Notes under the pieces: generated by a model | Database searches by the model: none | Seen by the model: the letters and a program-made list of their open reading frames with translations, nothing else | What the model was told of the DNA's origin: nothing | In this document: one piece after another, positions 9,009 through 16,699 of the stretch | Layout of the letters: every line of letters begins with the position of its first letter | Position numbering within the stretch: position 1 is the first letter of the stretch | Source of the DNA: a virus | DNA: 64,000 nucleotides | Reading direction: 5' to 3' (one strand) | Virus record (IMG/VR): IMGVR_UViG_3300042473_001265 | Coordinates: 248,001 to 312,000 of that record | Translations under genes and position numbers: made by a program

Positions 9009-9693
9009 TTGATAAGTGTTGTTGGCAATATTCTGTATGAATTCTTTCTTGGTGCCATTCATTGGCAAAGCTGCCTTTATCGGCAAACTCGTGAAAACAC
9101 GGCGTGCCCAAGGTATAATGTACCAGTTTTGCATTGGGGTTTGCGTCGTATTCAACGTCTAACCAATTCCATTCTTTGGGCAATTCGCCAATGCGATCAT
9201 CGTCTATCCACGAGAAGCGGTGGAGCTCGCTACCAGTGGCACGCTGGACGAACTTGGGAGTAAGAGCCCGGTTAGGAAAGCTATTACAATTCCACAGTAT
9301 AACACTACTCCAATTTTTACGAGGATAGTCTTCATTCTTTGCTCCTAGATATTTTACAGGCATACGAGTTTTGTAGTCATGCTTGACCACTTGCACATCC
9401 AGGCCAGGATTGCGTAGAGCCCAGAGTTCCGCAATGTCGCTGCGCACAATCATATCACCATCTATAAAGATAGCATGGCCAGTGTACTCCATCAAGTGCG
9501 GCACAAGAAAGCGACTGTAGATAAACTGATTGCTACCATCAGTGTGCGTTTCTGTGTAGTCGGTAAACAAGTTAAGGGCCAGTGGAATAATTGCTACAGG
9601 CTTGCTTGCATGCCTAATGATTGAGTTAACACAGGTGTGGTAAGCTATTGCTTCTCTGGGATCGTATCCGACAAAAATTGGTATTGGTTTCAT
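8995..9693 (-). CDS. Glycosyltransferase (GT8-like)
   Basis: 232 residues. The N-terminus 'IPIFVGYDPREAIAYHTCVNSI' and 'HAIFIDGDMIVRSDIAELW' with a DGD metal site define a glycosyltransferase family widespread in phages. 'WNCNSFPNRALTP' and 'VHYTLGTPCFHEF' match its acceptor-site and C-terminal strands. The ATG (9691-9693) overlaps the stop of the upstream gene. It is transcribed with the rest of the minus-strand block. Confidence 0.8.
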   Translation of the reverse strand: MKPIPIFVGYDPREAIAYHTCVNSIIRHASKPVAIIPLALNLFTDYTETHTDGSNQFIYSRFLVPHLMEYTGHAIFIDGDMIVRSDIAELWALRNPGLDVQVVKHDYKTRMPVKYLGAKNEDYPRKNWSSVILWNCNSFPNRALTPKFVQRATGSELHRFSWIDDDRIGELPKEWNWLDVEYDANPNAKLVHYTLGTPCFHEFADKGSFANEWHQERIHTEYCQQHLSNDQT

Positions 9694-10496
9694 TGTATGT
9701 TTTCAAAGTATTTTTTGTATTTAACTGGTAGATAGTCGTCTGGTAACAATTTTTTAGTTTTACCGACCAATACCCAAATTTTTGCATCAGGGCCTTTGCT
9801 AGAAAATGATTGTAGAGATCCTAAATTTAAAAAATCTTGATTTTGATAAATGCATTCGTTTTCTAAAATTTCAGTTAAGCACACCTGATCAAGTCCTGTA
9901 AAATTAGCTTTTTCTATTTTGTTTTCTATTTTTTCAACTTTTAAAAAATCTATATTTTTTATTTTTTCTTCGTATAGATCAATGACTTTTGGAAGAAAAT
10001 TTTTATATGATGATGTTAAAAATAAAAAATAAGCAGCAGTTCTTTCCCAAGCGGTGTTTTTTTGTTTTTTATAAGTTATTCCTATATTAACTGATTCAGG
10101 AAAGCTAATTAAAGAATTAAAGATAATATCAGCATCGACGATTTTAATGCAAGTTACAGAAGTGTGTTGAAATATATAATTAGAAAGATAAAATCTAGCC
10201 ATGTAATAATAACTTTTTAATAGATAAAAATTTAAATTTGACGTTTCAAAGTACTCAGTAGACCACGATAGCGGAATCTGTAATTTATCTATTATTGCTT
10301 TTAAAGTCAACACTGAATCCAGTGATGGATTAATTAAGTGTACATGCACTGGTTGATTGGTGTCGTTACACGATAAAATATTATATATTCCGTATTTTTT
10401 AAAATAATTATCGTCGCAAGAAAAAACAACTAAATTGTCACTCTTTGGAATTGAATCAAAAAGAACATTTTTAAAAAACAAATTATTTTCTCTCAA
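9690..10496 (-). CDS. AT-rich glycosyltransferase-like protein
   Basis: About 268 residues if it starts at the TTG at 10496, which has GAAGAAGA upstream and overlaps the previous stop by 14 bp. A TTG at 10481 is the alternative; no ATG fits. 'IKIVDADIIFNSLISF' supplies a DAD metal site and 'YYMARFYLSNYIF' the preceding helix, as in GT8-type enzymes. Lys and Asn content and A/T runs are much higher than in the neighbours on either side, suggesting a separate origin. Confidence 0.6.
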   Translation of the reverse strand: MRENNLFFKNVLFDSIPKSDNLVVFSCDDNYFKKYGIYNILSCNDTNQPVHVHLINPSLDSVLTLKAIIDKLQIPLSWSTEYFETSNLNFYLLKSYYYMARFYLSNYIFQHTSVTCIKIVDADIIFNSLISFPESVNIGITYKKQKNTAWERTAAYFLFLTSSYKNFLPKVIDLYEEKIKNIDFLKVEKIENKIEKANFTGLDQVCLTEILENECIYQNQDFLNLGSLQSFSSKGPDAKIWVLVGKTKKLLPDDYLPVKYKKYFENIQ

Positions 10497-11247
10497 TATC
10501 TTCTTCGACACAGTCACTGCCGTACTGGATCTCAATCAGTTTCAGCGGTTTATCAGTTTCGTTACACAGCTGATGCCATTCACGACATTCAATAAAAGTG
10601 TGTTCATGCACATCAAGCTGGCACTTGACGTCACGGTCTGTGCTGGAGTCTTCCAGTGTGTACACTGTGGCTGTGCCTTCGGCCACAAACCAAAACTCCT
10701 GTCGTAGATCATGGCGTTGCATGCTTAAACAGGTCTGAGGCATCACAGTGAGCTCTTTGAGCTTGGTGTTGGCACCCACTTCGTGCAGCACACGATAGTA
10801 TCCCCAGGCTCGTTCGGTCCGGGGTGCTTTCCATTCTTGCAATATCCAACTGCTAGAATTCTTTTTATCTTCACCGCCTATGCCAAACACAAATGATAAA
10901 TTAGCATCTATCACATCCATTTCTGGAATGTTATCTCGGGTTCTGTCCCCGCCATTGGCAAATATCAGTTCGGCATCGGGGTAATGTGCTCTTGCTTGTT
11001 GAATAAAATGTTTTGCTGATCCGTCATTGTCGTCAAAGGTATAAACTTCGTCAACCATTGATAAATTATTAACAATGCAGAGTCGTTCGTTCCAGGGCAT
11101 AAAGGCTGCACCTTTTTTACGAACCAGCCACTCATCGCTATTGAGGCCAACAATCAACATGTCGCCTAGAGTTTTTGCAGCTTTAAAGTAGGCAATATGT
11201 CCCGAATGCACAGGATCAAATCCACCGGTTACTAATACTATTTTCAT
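10483..11247 (-). CDS. Cytidylyltransferase-like domain fused to a cupin
   Basis: 254 residues. Residues 1-130 form a nucleotidyltransferase of the TagD/RfaE-C type: 'KIVLVTGGFDPVHSGH' with HSGH at 14-17, 'LIVGLNSDEWL', and an 'RLCIVNNLSMVDEVYTF' helix in place of the usual ISTTxI region. From about residue 150, 'WGYYRVLHEV...KLKELTVMPQTCLSMQRHDLRQEFWFVAEGTATVYTL' is a cupin like the C-terminal domain of type II mannose-6-phosphate isomerase/GMP. The pair could activate and isomerise a sugar phosphate for the glycosyltransferases around it. It starts at 11247, directly after a late-type box. Confidence 0.75.
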   Translation of the reverse strand: MKIVLVTGGFDPVHSGHIAYFKAAKTLGDMLIVGLNSDEWLVRKKGAAFMPWNERLCIVNNLSMVDEVYTFDDNDGSAKHFIQQARAHYPDAELIFANGGDRTRDNIPEMDVIDANLSFVFGIGGEDKKNSSSWILQEWKAPRTERAWGYYRVLHEVGANTKLKELTVMPQTCLSMQRHDLRQEFWFVAEGTATVYTLEDSSTDRDVKCQLDVHEHTFIECREWHQLCNETDKPLKLIEIQYGSDCVEEDIERK

Positions 11248-11252
11248 AAAGA

Positions 11253-11260
11253 TATTTATC
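11253..11260 (-). promoter_or_regulatory. Late-type promoter box GATAAATA, leaderless placement
   Basis: On the minus strand GATAAATA is followed by five bases and then the ATG at 11247. No Shine-Dalgarno sequence can fit. It should drive the minus-strand glycan operon. Confidence 0.6.
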
Positions 11261-11272
11261 GTTATATACGCA

Positions 11273-11280
11273 CATAAATA
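11273..11280 (+). promoter_or_regulatory. Late-type promoter box CATAAATA, leaderless placement
   Basis: CATAAATA ends four bases before the ATG at 11285. It is divergent from the box at 11253-11260, with only 12 bp between the two boxes. Confidence 0.6.
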
Positions 11281-11284
11281 TAGA

Positions 11285-12016
11285 ATGACCTCACTGATCG
11301 CCAACACACAGCCACTGGACTGTGCTTGTGTTATACACAGCAACGGATACGACTGGACCTATGTGGATCGACTGTACAGCATGTTATGCAGACATTTGAC
11401 CCGCCCAGTCCGACTACATGTTTATACCGAAGCAACAAGACCAGTTCCGGATCACATGGTCAAGCACTGTTTAGAAGATTGGGGATTTGCTGGGCCCAAA
11501 AAAAGTTGGTGGTATAAACTACAGTTGTTCAACACCCAGCATCATTCAGGCCCCATGTTGTATTTTGATTTAGATGTGGTCATTGCCAACAACATAGACT
11601 GGATCTGGCAATTGAATTTGCGACATTTTTGGTCAATACGGGACTTCAAATATCTGTGGAAGCACAACTGGACCGGATCAAATACCAGTGTGATGTGGTG
11701 GGACACTGCACAATACCAGCATGTGTGGAACACAGTGGTAGATCAGGACATAGACTTCTTTGTTCGTAAATACCGCGGAGATCAGGATTTTGTGTCAGAT
11801 GTAATACCCACGGCACATCGTCGATTTTTTCATTCTGAATGGGTAAAAAGCTGGAAATGGGAATGTGTCGACGGTGGATTTGACTTTGCTCGTAAAAAGC
11901 ACCGCACACCTGGTACAGGAACAACCTTAACCACTGATACCAGTATATTGGTATTTCATGGCCAACCTAAACCGCATGAAATAACAGATGCCACAGTGAT
12001 ATCACACTGGCAGTGA
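11285..12016 (+). CDS. Glycosyltransferase-like protein (GT-A, DLD motif)
   Basis: 243 residues. 'WWYKLQLFN' and 'GPMLYFDLDVVIANNIDWIW' repeat the KLQLF...lYlDLDtvi pattern of the protein at 6557-7195, so the two are paralogs or members of one family. 'TSVMWWDTAQYQHVW' and 'FVSDVIPTAHR' fit the downstream acceptor region. It has a late-type box placed for a leaderless mRNA and is followed after 26 bp by a virion gene with its own late box. Confidence 0.75.
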   Translation: MTSLIANTQPLDCACVIHSNGYDWTYVDRLYSMLCRHLTRPVRLHVYTEATRPVPDHMVKHCLEDWGFAGPKKSWWYKLQLFNTQHHSGPMLYFDLDVVIANNIDWIWQLNLRHFWSIRDFKYLWKHNWTGSNTSVMWWDTAQYQHVWNTVVDQDIDFFVRKYRGDQDFVSDVIPTAHRRFFHSEWVKSWKWECVDGGFDFARKKHRTPGTGTTLTTDTSILVFHGQPKPHEITDATVISHWQ

Positions 12017-12022
12017 TAAATA
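12015..12022 (+). promoter_or_regulatory. Late-type promoter box GATAAATA
   Basis: GATAAATA lies 20 bp before the ATG at 12043. The intervening leader contains a strong AGGAGA ribosome-binding site. Confidence 0.6.
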
Positions 12023-12042
12023 AACATAACAGGAGACCTTAG

Positions 12043-12738
12043 ATGGCCAATAGAACAATACAATTTTGCGGATACGCATACGGTGCAGTGCCGTTACAAT
12101 TAAACGCACACATCAATGGACAAACAGTTTTTAGCGGGGCAGTCGATACATTAACTGAAGATATTCCTGCGTTGCCAATTGATATGACCAATGCACCGGT
12201 ATTGTTTTCAGTGACCGAGTCAGCACTGTTTCCAACCAGTTTCAGCGGTTCGTATCCAATGACAATTTCTGTTGCAACTGGATCCGGCATAATACTTGGC
12301 TTTGTAAAAAGCAACTACATGTCAACAGCAACAAATATGGTAGAATTCAGTGGTTCCATTAGCGACACAACATTGAATGTAAGTAGCGTGACGTCTGGAG
12401 AAATTGTACCCGGCCAGATCATACATAACACTATTATAACCAAAGGAACAACAATTGTATCGGGCAGCGGGTCAACTTGGCAAGTCTCTGAGAGTCAGTT
12501 AGCAGGTGAAGCAACTATAAATGGTGAAATTCTTTTCCCAGGCACCGTGGACACATTTAAAATGTGTTACACTGGAGTTCCTACAAATTCAGACGGCACA
12601 CAAGATTCCCGCAGTAGTGTACAAATTAACGGCGTACCTCAGAGTCGAGAAATACCGCCATCCGGTCAGTGGACATGGTCAGTCGAGGCCGGCAGCACAA
12701 TTGAATACAATTTCAACATTAGTGCGGGCAGTGAGTAA
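12043..12738 (+). CDS. Putative virion structural protein
   Basis: 231 residues, beta-rich, Ser/Thr/Gly-rich, with almost no Lys/Arg. Residues 100-165 contain 'GSISDTTLNVSSV.SGEIVPGQII.N..I..GTTIVSGSGSTWQVS', a repeat-like module seen in many tail-fibre and capsid-decoration proteins. It has a late box, a strong ribosome-binding site and a downstream terminator, so it forms a one-gene late unit and is probably abundant. A decoration or fibre-associated protein is the best guess. Confidence 0.65.
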   Translation: MANRTIQFCGYAYGAVPLQLNAHINGQTVFSGAVDTLTEDIPALPIDMTNAPVLFSVTESALFPTSFSGSYPMTISVATGSGIILGFVKSNYMSTATNMVEFSGSISDTTLNVSSVTSGEIVPGQIIHNTIITKGTTIVSGSGSTWQVSESQLAGEATINGEILFPGTVDTFKMCYTGVPTNSDGTQDSRSSVQINGVPQSREIPPSGQWTWSVEAGSTIEYNFNISAGSE

Positions 12739-12760
12739 CCCTTGCACTGTACAACATCAA

Positions 12761-12786
12761 AAACCCTGCTTTTAGCAGGGTTTTTT
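12761..12786 (+). terminator. Rho-independent terminator
   Basis: CCCTGC-loop-GCAGGG stem flanked by A and T runs and followed by six T. It separates the late virion gene from the early promoter at 12791. Confidence 0.85.
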
Positions 12787-12790
12787 GTGG

Positions 12791-12819
12791 TTGACCATTA
12801 ATTGCCCAAATGCTATAAT
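12791..12819 (+). promoter_or_regulatory. Sigma70-type early promoter
   Basis: TTGACC, 17-bp spacer, TATAAT with TGC just before it (extended -10). It shares ATTAATTG after the -35 with the promoter at 12977. It drives the small gene at 12850. Confidence 0.85.
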
Positions 12820-12849
12820 ACACACATAGCAAAGCAAAAAGGAATCACA

Positions 12850-12987
12850 ATGCAGTACACATTGATTGCAGGTAATGGTAAAGTATACATTTTTTTTCTA
12901 AAATCTGTAGCTGACTTGTACCAGCAATGCTATGGTGGTGTTGTAATTACGCCACAAGTGCTTGCAGAACAAACAGTTGACCATTAA
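12850..12987 (+). CDS. Small early protein of unknown function
   Basis: 45 residues, starting MQYTLIAGNGKVYIFF. An AAAAGGAATCAC ribosome-binding site precedes the ATG and a strong early promoter lies upstream. Its stop lies inside the spacer of the next promoter. Small early phage proteins often act on host functions; nothing in this one identifies a target. Confidence 0.6.
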   Translation: MQYTLIAGNGKVYIFFLKSVADLYQQCYGGVVITPQVLAEQTVDH

Positions 12988-13005
12988 TTGCTATTCTGCT
13001 ATAAT
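12977..13005 (+). promoter_or_regulatory. Sigma70-type early promoter
   Basis: TTGACC, 17 bp, TATAAT with TGC before the -10. The spacer contains ATTCTGC, shared with the promoters at 47817, 48082 and 48372. It overlaps the end of the upstream small gene. Confidence 0.9.
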
Positions 13006-13040
13006 TAATACTTAAACAACGCACACCAAAGGAGCCAACC

Positions 13041-14063
13041 ATGAGTGCAATTCGTATCGTTCGCGGAGAGTATCGTAAGCGTCCCGTAGCTGACCAAGTG
13101 TTTAGTCTTGTGTCGGGCTTTCAGACCGGCGCCAAAGGCAACTTTGTGACTGTTAAAAATGACGGCAATTTTCCCAATTGCCCAGATACGATCCGTATCC
13201 GTGTTGACAACATTTCTGATATTGAGTATACTAACGGCATGACAGACACAACCACCAACGCTGCCAAGGCAGTGGCTGCACCAGCAGAAACAGAAGAACA
13301 GGCCATGGATCGTATCCGTGAGCGTTTTGACATCCTGCACGAAATGACCAAAGCCACAGTGACAGGCGACATCCGCGCCATGATTGTATCGGGTCCTCCG
13401 GGTGTGGGCAAGAGCTTTGGTGTGGAGCAAGAGATTGAAAAAGCCACCATGTTTGACAAACTGGCAGGCAAGCGACTGCGAGCAGAAGTTGTGAAAGGTG
13501 CTGCTACACCCATTGGCCTGTACCAGACTCTGTACAAGTATTCAGACGCCAATTGCGTGGTTGTGTTTGACGACTGCGACAGTATCCTGTTGGATGACGT
13601 GAGCTTGAACCTGCTGAAGGGTGCATTAGACTCAGGCAAGAAGCGCAAGATTAGCTGGTTGTCAGAAAGCAGCAGCCTGCGCCGCGAAGGCATCCCAGAC
13701 AGTTTTGAATTCAAAGGCAGTGCCATCTTTATCACCAACTTGAAGTTTGACAAGATGAAATCGCAGAAACTGCGGGATCACTTGGATGCACTGCAAAGTC
13801 GTTGCCACTACCTGGATCTGACTTTGGACACCATGCGTGACAAGATTCTGCGTATCAAACAAATTGCCAAAGATGGCGTGTTGTTTGCAGACTACGATTT
13901 TGAACCCGAAGTTCAAGACGAGATCATTGCGTTCATGGACGCCAATCAGAATCGTCTGCGTGAAATGAGTCTGCGCATGGCAATCAAAATTGCAGACCTG
14001 CGCAAGATGAGCATGCTGAACTGGAAGCGTCTGGCAGAAACAACTTGCATGAAGGCGGCATAA
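13041..14063 (+). CDS. AAA+ ATPase
   Basis: 340 residues. After an N-terminal region of about 110 residues of unknown fold comes an AAA+ core: Walker A 'GPPGVGKS' at about 118-125, Walker B 'CVVVFDDCDSIL' near 175, a 'FKGSAIFITN' sensor-1 strand, and an Arg-rich lid. It has an AAAGGAG ribosome-binding site and a strong early promoter. The N-terminal domain does not match a clamp loader or helicase. It resembles the stand-alone ATPases found in many large phages, with no known partner. Three small genes follow it closely. Confidence 0.8.
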   Translation: MSAIRIVRGEYRKRPVADQVFSLVSGFQTGAKGNFVTVKNDGNFPNCPDTIRIRVDNISDIEYTNGMTDTTTNAAKAVAAPAETEEQAMDRIRERFDILHEMTKATVTGDIRAMIVSGPPGVGKSFGVEQEIEKATMFDKLAGKRLRAEVVKGAATPIGLYQTLYKYSDANCVVVFDDCDSILLDDVSLNLLKGALDSGKKRKISWLSESSSLRREGIPDSFEFKGSAIFITNLKFDKMKSQKLRDHLDALQSRCHYLDLTLDTMRDKILRIKQIAKDGVLFADYDFEPEVQDEIIAFMDANQNRLREMSLRMAIKIADLRKMSMLNWKRLAETTCMKAA

Positions 14064-14064
14064 A

Positions 14065-14289
14065 ATGAACGAACGAATCAAAGCATTATACGATCAAAGT
14101 CTCATCCGTGAGCACGGCACGGATCACGAAGGTAATCCCATGCTAAAAATAACAATAGATCAACAAAAATTCGCTGACTTAATTGTCAAGGAATGTGCTG
14201 AATTTGTTAGCAACGATAGACGAAATGATGATTATGGTGTGTTTGTTGCTAACAGGATTAAAGAACATTTTGGAGTTGAGCATGTTTGA
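14065..14289 (+). CDS. Small conserved phage protein
   Basis: 74 residues, starting MNERIKALYDQ. The segment 'QKFADLIVKECAEFV' and the end 'NRIKEHFGVE' form a pattern seen in short ORFs of many T4- and T7-like phages. No function is known. The ATG overlaps the TAA of the ATPase gene region by close spacing, and the end overlaps the next start. Confidence 0.65.
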   Translation: MNERIKALYDQSLIREHGTDHEGNPMLKITIDQQKFADLIVKECAEFVSNDRRNDDYGVFVANRIKEHFGVEHV

Positions 14290-14398
14290 AATCTGGGATG
14301 GTGACTTGTACTTGTACTCAGTGGACACTGAATACGAAGCAGATGAACAGCGTGAAGCAGGCTTCACAGTTAAATGTTTAGAATACTACGGAGCATAA
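14282..14398 (+). CDS. Very small protein, 38 residues
   Basis: MFEIWDGDLYLYSVD... from the ATG at 14282, overlapping the previous gene by 8 bp, with GGAGTTGAGC as ribosome-binding site. It is acidic and aromatic-rich. An upstream in-frame start would overlap the previous gene by over 100 bp and is rejected. Function unknown. Confidence 0.5.
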   Translation: MFEIWDGDLYLYSVDTEYEADEQREAGFTVKCLEYYGA

Positions 14399-14399
14399 C

Positions 14400-14615
14400 A
14401 TGGAAAAGATTTTGGTTGTTGTTGGTGCAGTTTTTGGTGGCATTGTAGGCATCCTGCTGTTGAGTTTCTTGCTGAGTTGGCCTGTGTACATGTTGTGGAA
14501 CGGTTGCTTGGTAGGTGCTGTAACAGGTGTCAACGAAGTGTCCTGGTTGCAGGCCTGGGGCCTGACTGTGCTGTGCGGATTCTTGTTTAGGACCACAGTC
14601 AACAGAAAAAAATAA
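14400..14615 (+). CDS. Small membrane protein
   Basis: 71 residues with two hydrophobic helices (about residues 4-28 and 50-64) and a basic C-terminus (TTVNRKK), so a hairpin inner-membrane protein is predicted. It closes the early operon from 12977; a terminator follows. Function unknown. Confidence 0.6.
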   Translation: MEKILVVVGAVFGGIVGILLLSFLLSWPVYMLWNGCLVGAVTGVNEVSWLQAWGLTVLCGFLFRTTVNRKK

Positions 14616-14664
14616 CTCATCAGGGTTATTCCCGGGGTTGGTTGGCTCCGCCCCGGACTTTTGG

Positions 14665-14696
14665 CAGGTACCCTTAAAAAAGGTACCTGTTTTTTT
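14665..14696 (+). terminator. Rho-independent terminator
   Basis: Eight-base stem CAGGTACC/GGTACCTG with an A-rich loop, then seven T. A second GC-rich inverted repeat (CCGGGG/CCCCGG, 14632-14656) sits just upstream. The T run merges into the -35 of the next promoter. Confidence 0.85.
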
Positions 14697-14723
14697 GACT
14701 TCTTACTGCAATAAGTATATACT
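14695..14723 (+). promoter_or_regulatory. Sigma70-type promoter, leaderless placement
   Basis: TTGACT, 17 bp, TATACT. Six bases separate the -10 from the ATG at 14730, so the predicted start of transcription is the A of ATG. Confidence 0.7.
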
Positions 14724-14729
14724 ACTGAC

Positions 14730-15530
14730 ATGAAATTGATTTTTTCAAACAATTGCGTTATAGATCTGTCTATAGATGATAGCCCATTGGCCACGACCTA
14801 TCAAAAAATATACAAACATTTGAGTAAGATATCAATACCGTTTAGGCCCTGGGACAATCCTTACTATACAAAAAATTTAACCTATACAGATTTGGTCGAG
14901 CAGTTGATAAAGTATGCACATGGAGTATCGGTTCCTATTGATCGCTCAAAATGTTTGGCTCAGGATCAGATGTATTTTAACAGTATACATAAAATCTATG
15001 AAAAAAATTACAATGGTAATTCTGATTGGTTAGATTTTCACGAACATATTCACATGTGTGAAATGTATTTCAAAAAAACCAATGGTGTATTTTGTATAGA
15101 CTATCGCGAAAAATCTGGGTTACTAGAAAAACCAATTGATCAAAAATGGTTAATCAATACTCAAACAACAATTCAAGCCGGTGATATATATGTGCAGTGG
15201 TCAGAGTTGGGCAAGACACCGTACGCATATTGGATAAACAACGAGCCCAATGACATAAAAAGAATGTGTGAATTGGCCAAGCCCTGGCTGAAACTTAGAC
15301 CAAAGATATATGTGGCACTTGAGGACATGGACCGATTAAAAAACAAACAATGCGATGAATTCTCTTCTTGGTGGAAACATTATCAACATGAGTGGACACA
15401 GCATTGGAATATACCCAGCTGGAACATCGAGAACATATTCGGCGTCAGTGTGTTTGGAAAAACAACTCAACTTGATTTGTTAAAAGAACAATTAAAAAAT
15501 AATGCTGTGCCTGTCAGGGTTACTTTATAA
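14730..15530 (+). CDS. Hypothetical protein
   Basis: 266 residues, soluble, rich in Trp, Tyr and Lys, with no recognisable motif. It contains 'YAYWINNEPNDIKRMCELAKPWLKLRPKIYVALEDMDRL', which suggests an alpha/beta domain. It heads a three-gene unit (to 17354) ending in a hydroxylase-like protein. The TAA overlaps the next ATG. Predicted to be translated from a leaderless message. Confidence 0.6.
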   Translation: MKLIFSNNCVIDLSIDDSPLATTYQKIYKHLSKISIPFRPWDNPYYTKNLTYTDLVEQLIKYAHGVSVPIDRSKCLAQDQMYFNSIHKIYEKNYNGNSDWLDFHEHIHMCEMYFKKTNGVFCIDYREKSGLLEKPIDQKWLINTQTTIQAGDIYVQWSELGKTPYAYWINNEPNDIKRMCELAKPWLKLRPKIYVALEDMDRLKNKQCDEFSSWWKHYQHEWTQHWNIPSWNIENIFGVSVFGKTTQLDLLKEQLKNNAVPVRVTL

Positions 15531-16699
15531 TGGCTTGGCCAGTGATCATTCTAGACGGACCACTTAGAAATCAAACTTTGAGTGGCATACAATTTGGTAA
15601 ACACGGGGAATCCACCCGGCAAGAAGTTTTTATTTGTAACAATTGGGCAGATGGTGTATTGTGGGCCAAGCAGCACGGGCACAAGTCTGCGCTGTTCGTC
15701 AAAAGCGGAACCATGTTCATAGATTGGCAGCAGTGGAAAAAATTAGTTGATACATATCCACATTATGGACTGATTGCACATGTGATTTGGCATCCAGGAC
15801 AGCCGGTATGTTTAGATGATCAATGTTGGTTTATGGATCTGGGTAAATTTGATGCAGAGGATTTTTCAATTAGCACAGTGTCTCATTCAGTGCCTGTGCG
15901 CAGCGATCAAAATTTGCATGACAATTATACACCTTTATGGATTAAACCTGGCGTGGCTGTGGCAGAATACACTGTTACAGCATTTGGACAAGGGCTCATA
16001 GCAAAACAATTACAAAGTAACCGAGCTGTTGTGAACTGGAACAATGCTGCTAGAGATTTAAAATTCTTTTTGTATGACGGCACCATTGATCTGACCCAGT
16101 TCCAGGATTATAAAAACATAGCCGAAAATCAGTTATGGATTTTTAACAACGAACCTATCACCGAAATCAAACAAAAACAATTGGTATCACCTGGATCCGG
16201 CCTATACTGGATCTTAAATATTATCAATGCTGCCACGCAACATATCCAAATAGTTGACATAAGCCGTGTACAAATTGATTTTTGTCAGAAACTTTGGACC
16301 ACTTGGGACGGAACAGACTATGGAAATTTTGTTTGGAACTTTATAACACAAAATAACTTAAAGCACTACGAAGTAGATAATCCAAATCTCACTCCATTGG
16401 AAAGATTGCAGTTAAAAAAGCAATCAATGTTTGTTGAATATGTCAACAGCAGATTTACAAAACAAGTGAAAGAGAATTTTAGCAGTCACTGGCAACATGC
16501 GCAAAAAACAAAAGTTGTTGAGTTTTGCAATGATAATCTAATTGACTGGGTGCTAGAAAACAATATAAGTGACTATGACAATATATGGTGTTCAAATATA
16601 TTAAACTACAAATGGACACTGTTACATACCACAGTTGAGAAATACAATAATTTTCAATTAAAAATCAATGAAATACGAAATAAGCCAGTTGATGTTTAA
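15530..16699 (+). CDS. Hypothetical protein
   Basis: 389 residues, starting MAWPVIILDGPLRN. The N-terminal half has 'HKSALFVKSGTMFIDWQQW' and 'YGLIAHVIWHPGQPVCLDDQCWFMDL', a layout like a GT-A type reader with a His/Asp-rich centre but no clear DXD. The C-terminal half has 'IQIVDISRVQIDFCQKLWTTWDGTDY', reminiscent of a Rossmann strand and helix. Two domains are likely. Function unknown; its neighbours suggest modification chemistry. Confidence 0.6.
   Translation: MAWPVIILDGPLRNQTLSGIQFGKHGESTRQEVFICNNWADGVLWAKQHGHKSALFVKSGTMFIDWQQWKKLVDTYPHYGLIAHVIWHPGQPVCLDDQCWFMDLGKFDAEDFSISTVSHSVPVRSDQNLHDNYTPLWIKPGVAVAEYTVTAFGQGLIAKQLQSNRAVVNWNNAARDLKFFLYDGTIDLTQFQDYKNIAENQLWIFNNEPITEIKQKQLVSPGSGLYWILNIINAATQHIQIVDISRVQIDFCQKLWTTWDGTDYGNFVWNFITQNNLKHYEVDNPNLTPLERLQLKKQSMFVEYVNSRFTKQVKENFSSHWQHAQKTKVVEFCNDNLIDWVLENNISDYDNIWCSNILNYKWTLLHTTVEKYNNFQLKINEIRNKPVDV

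Noticed and set aside
13121-13753. 210-codon antisense frame in the AAA+ ATPase
   Set aside because: Sense strand has a clear Walker A/B gene with promoter and ribosome-binding site.
14632-14656. GC-rich inverted repeat as a riboswitch or second terminator
   Set aside because: Six-base stem with a long loop and no T run; the true terminator is immediately downstream.
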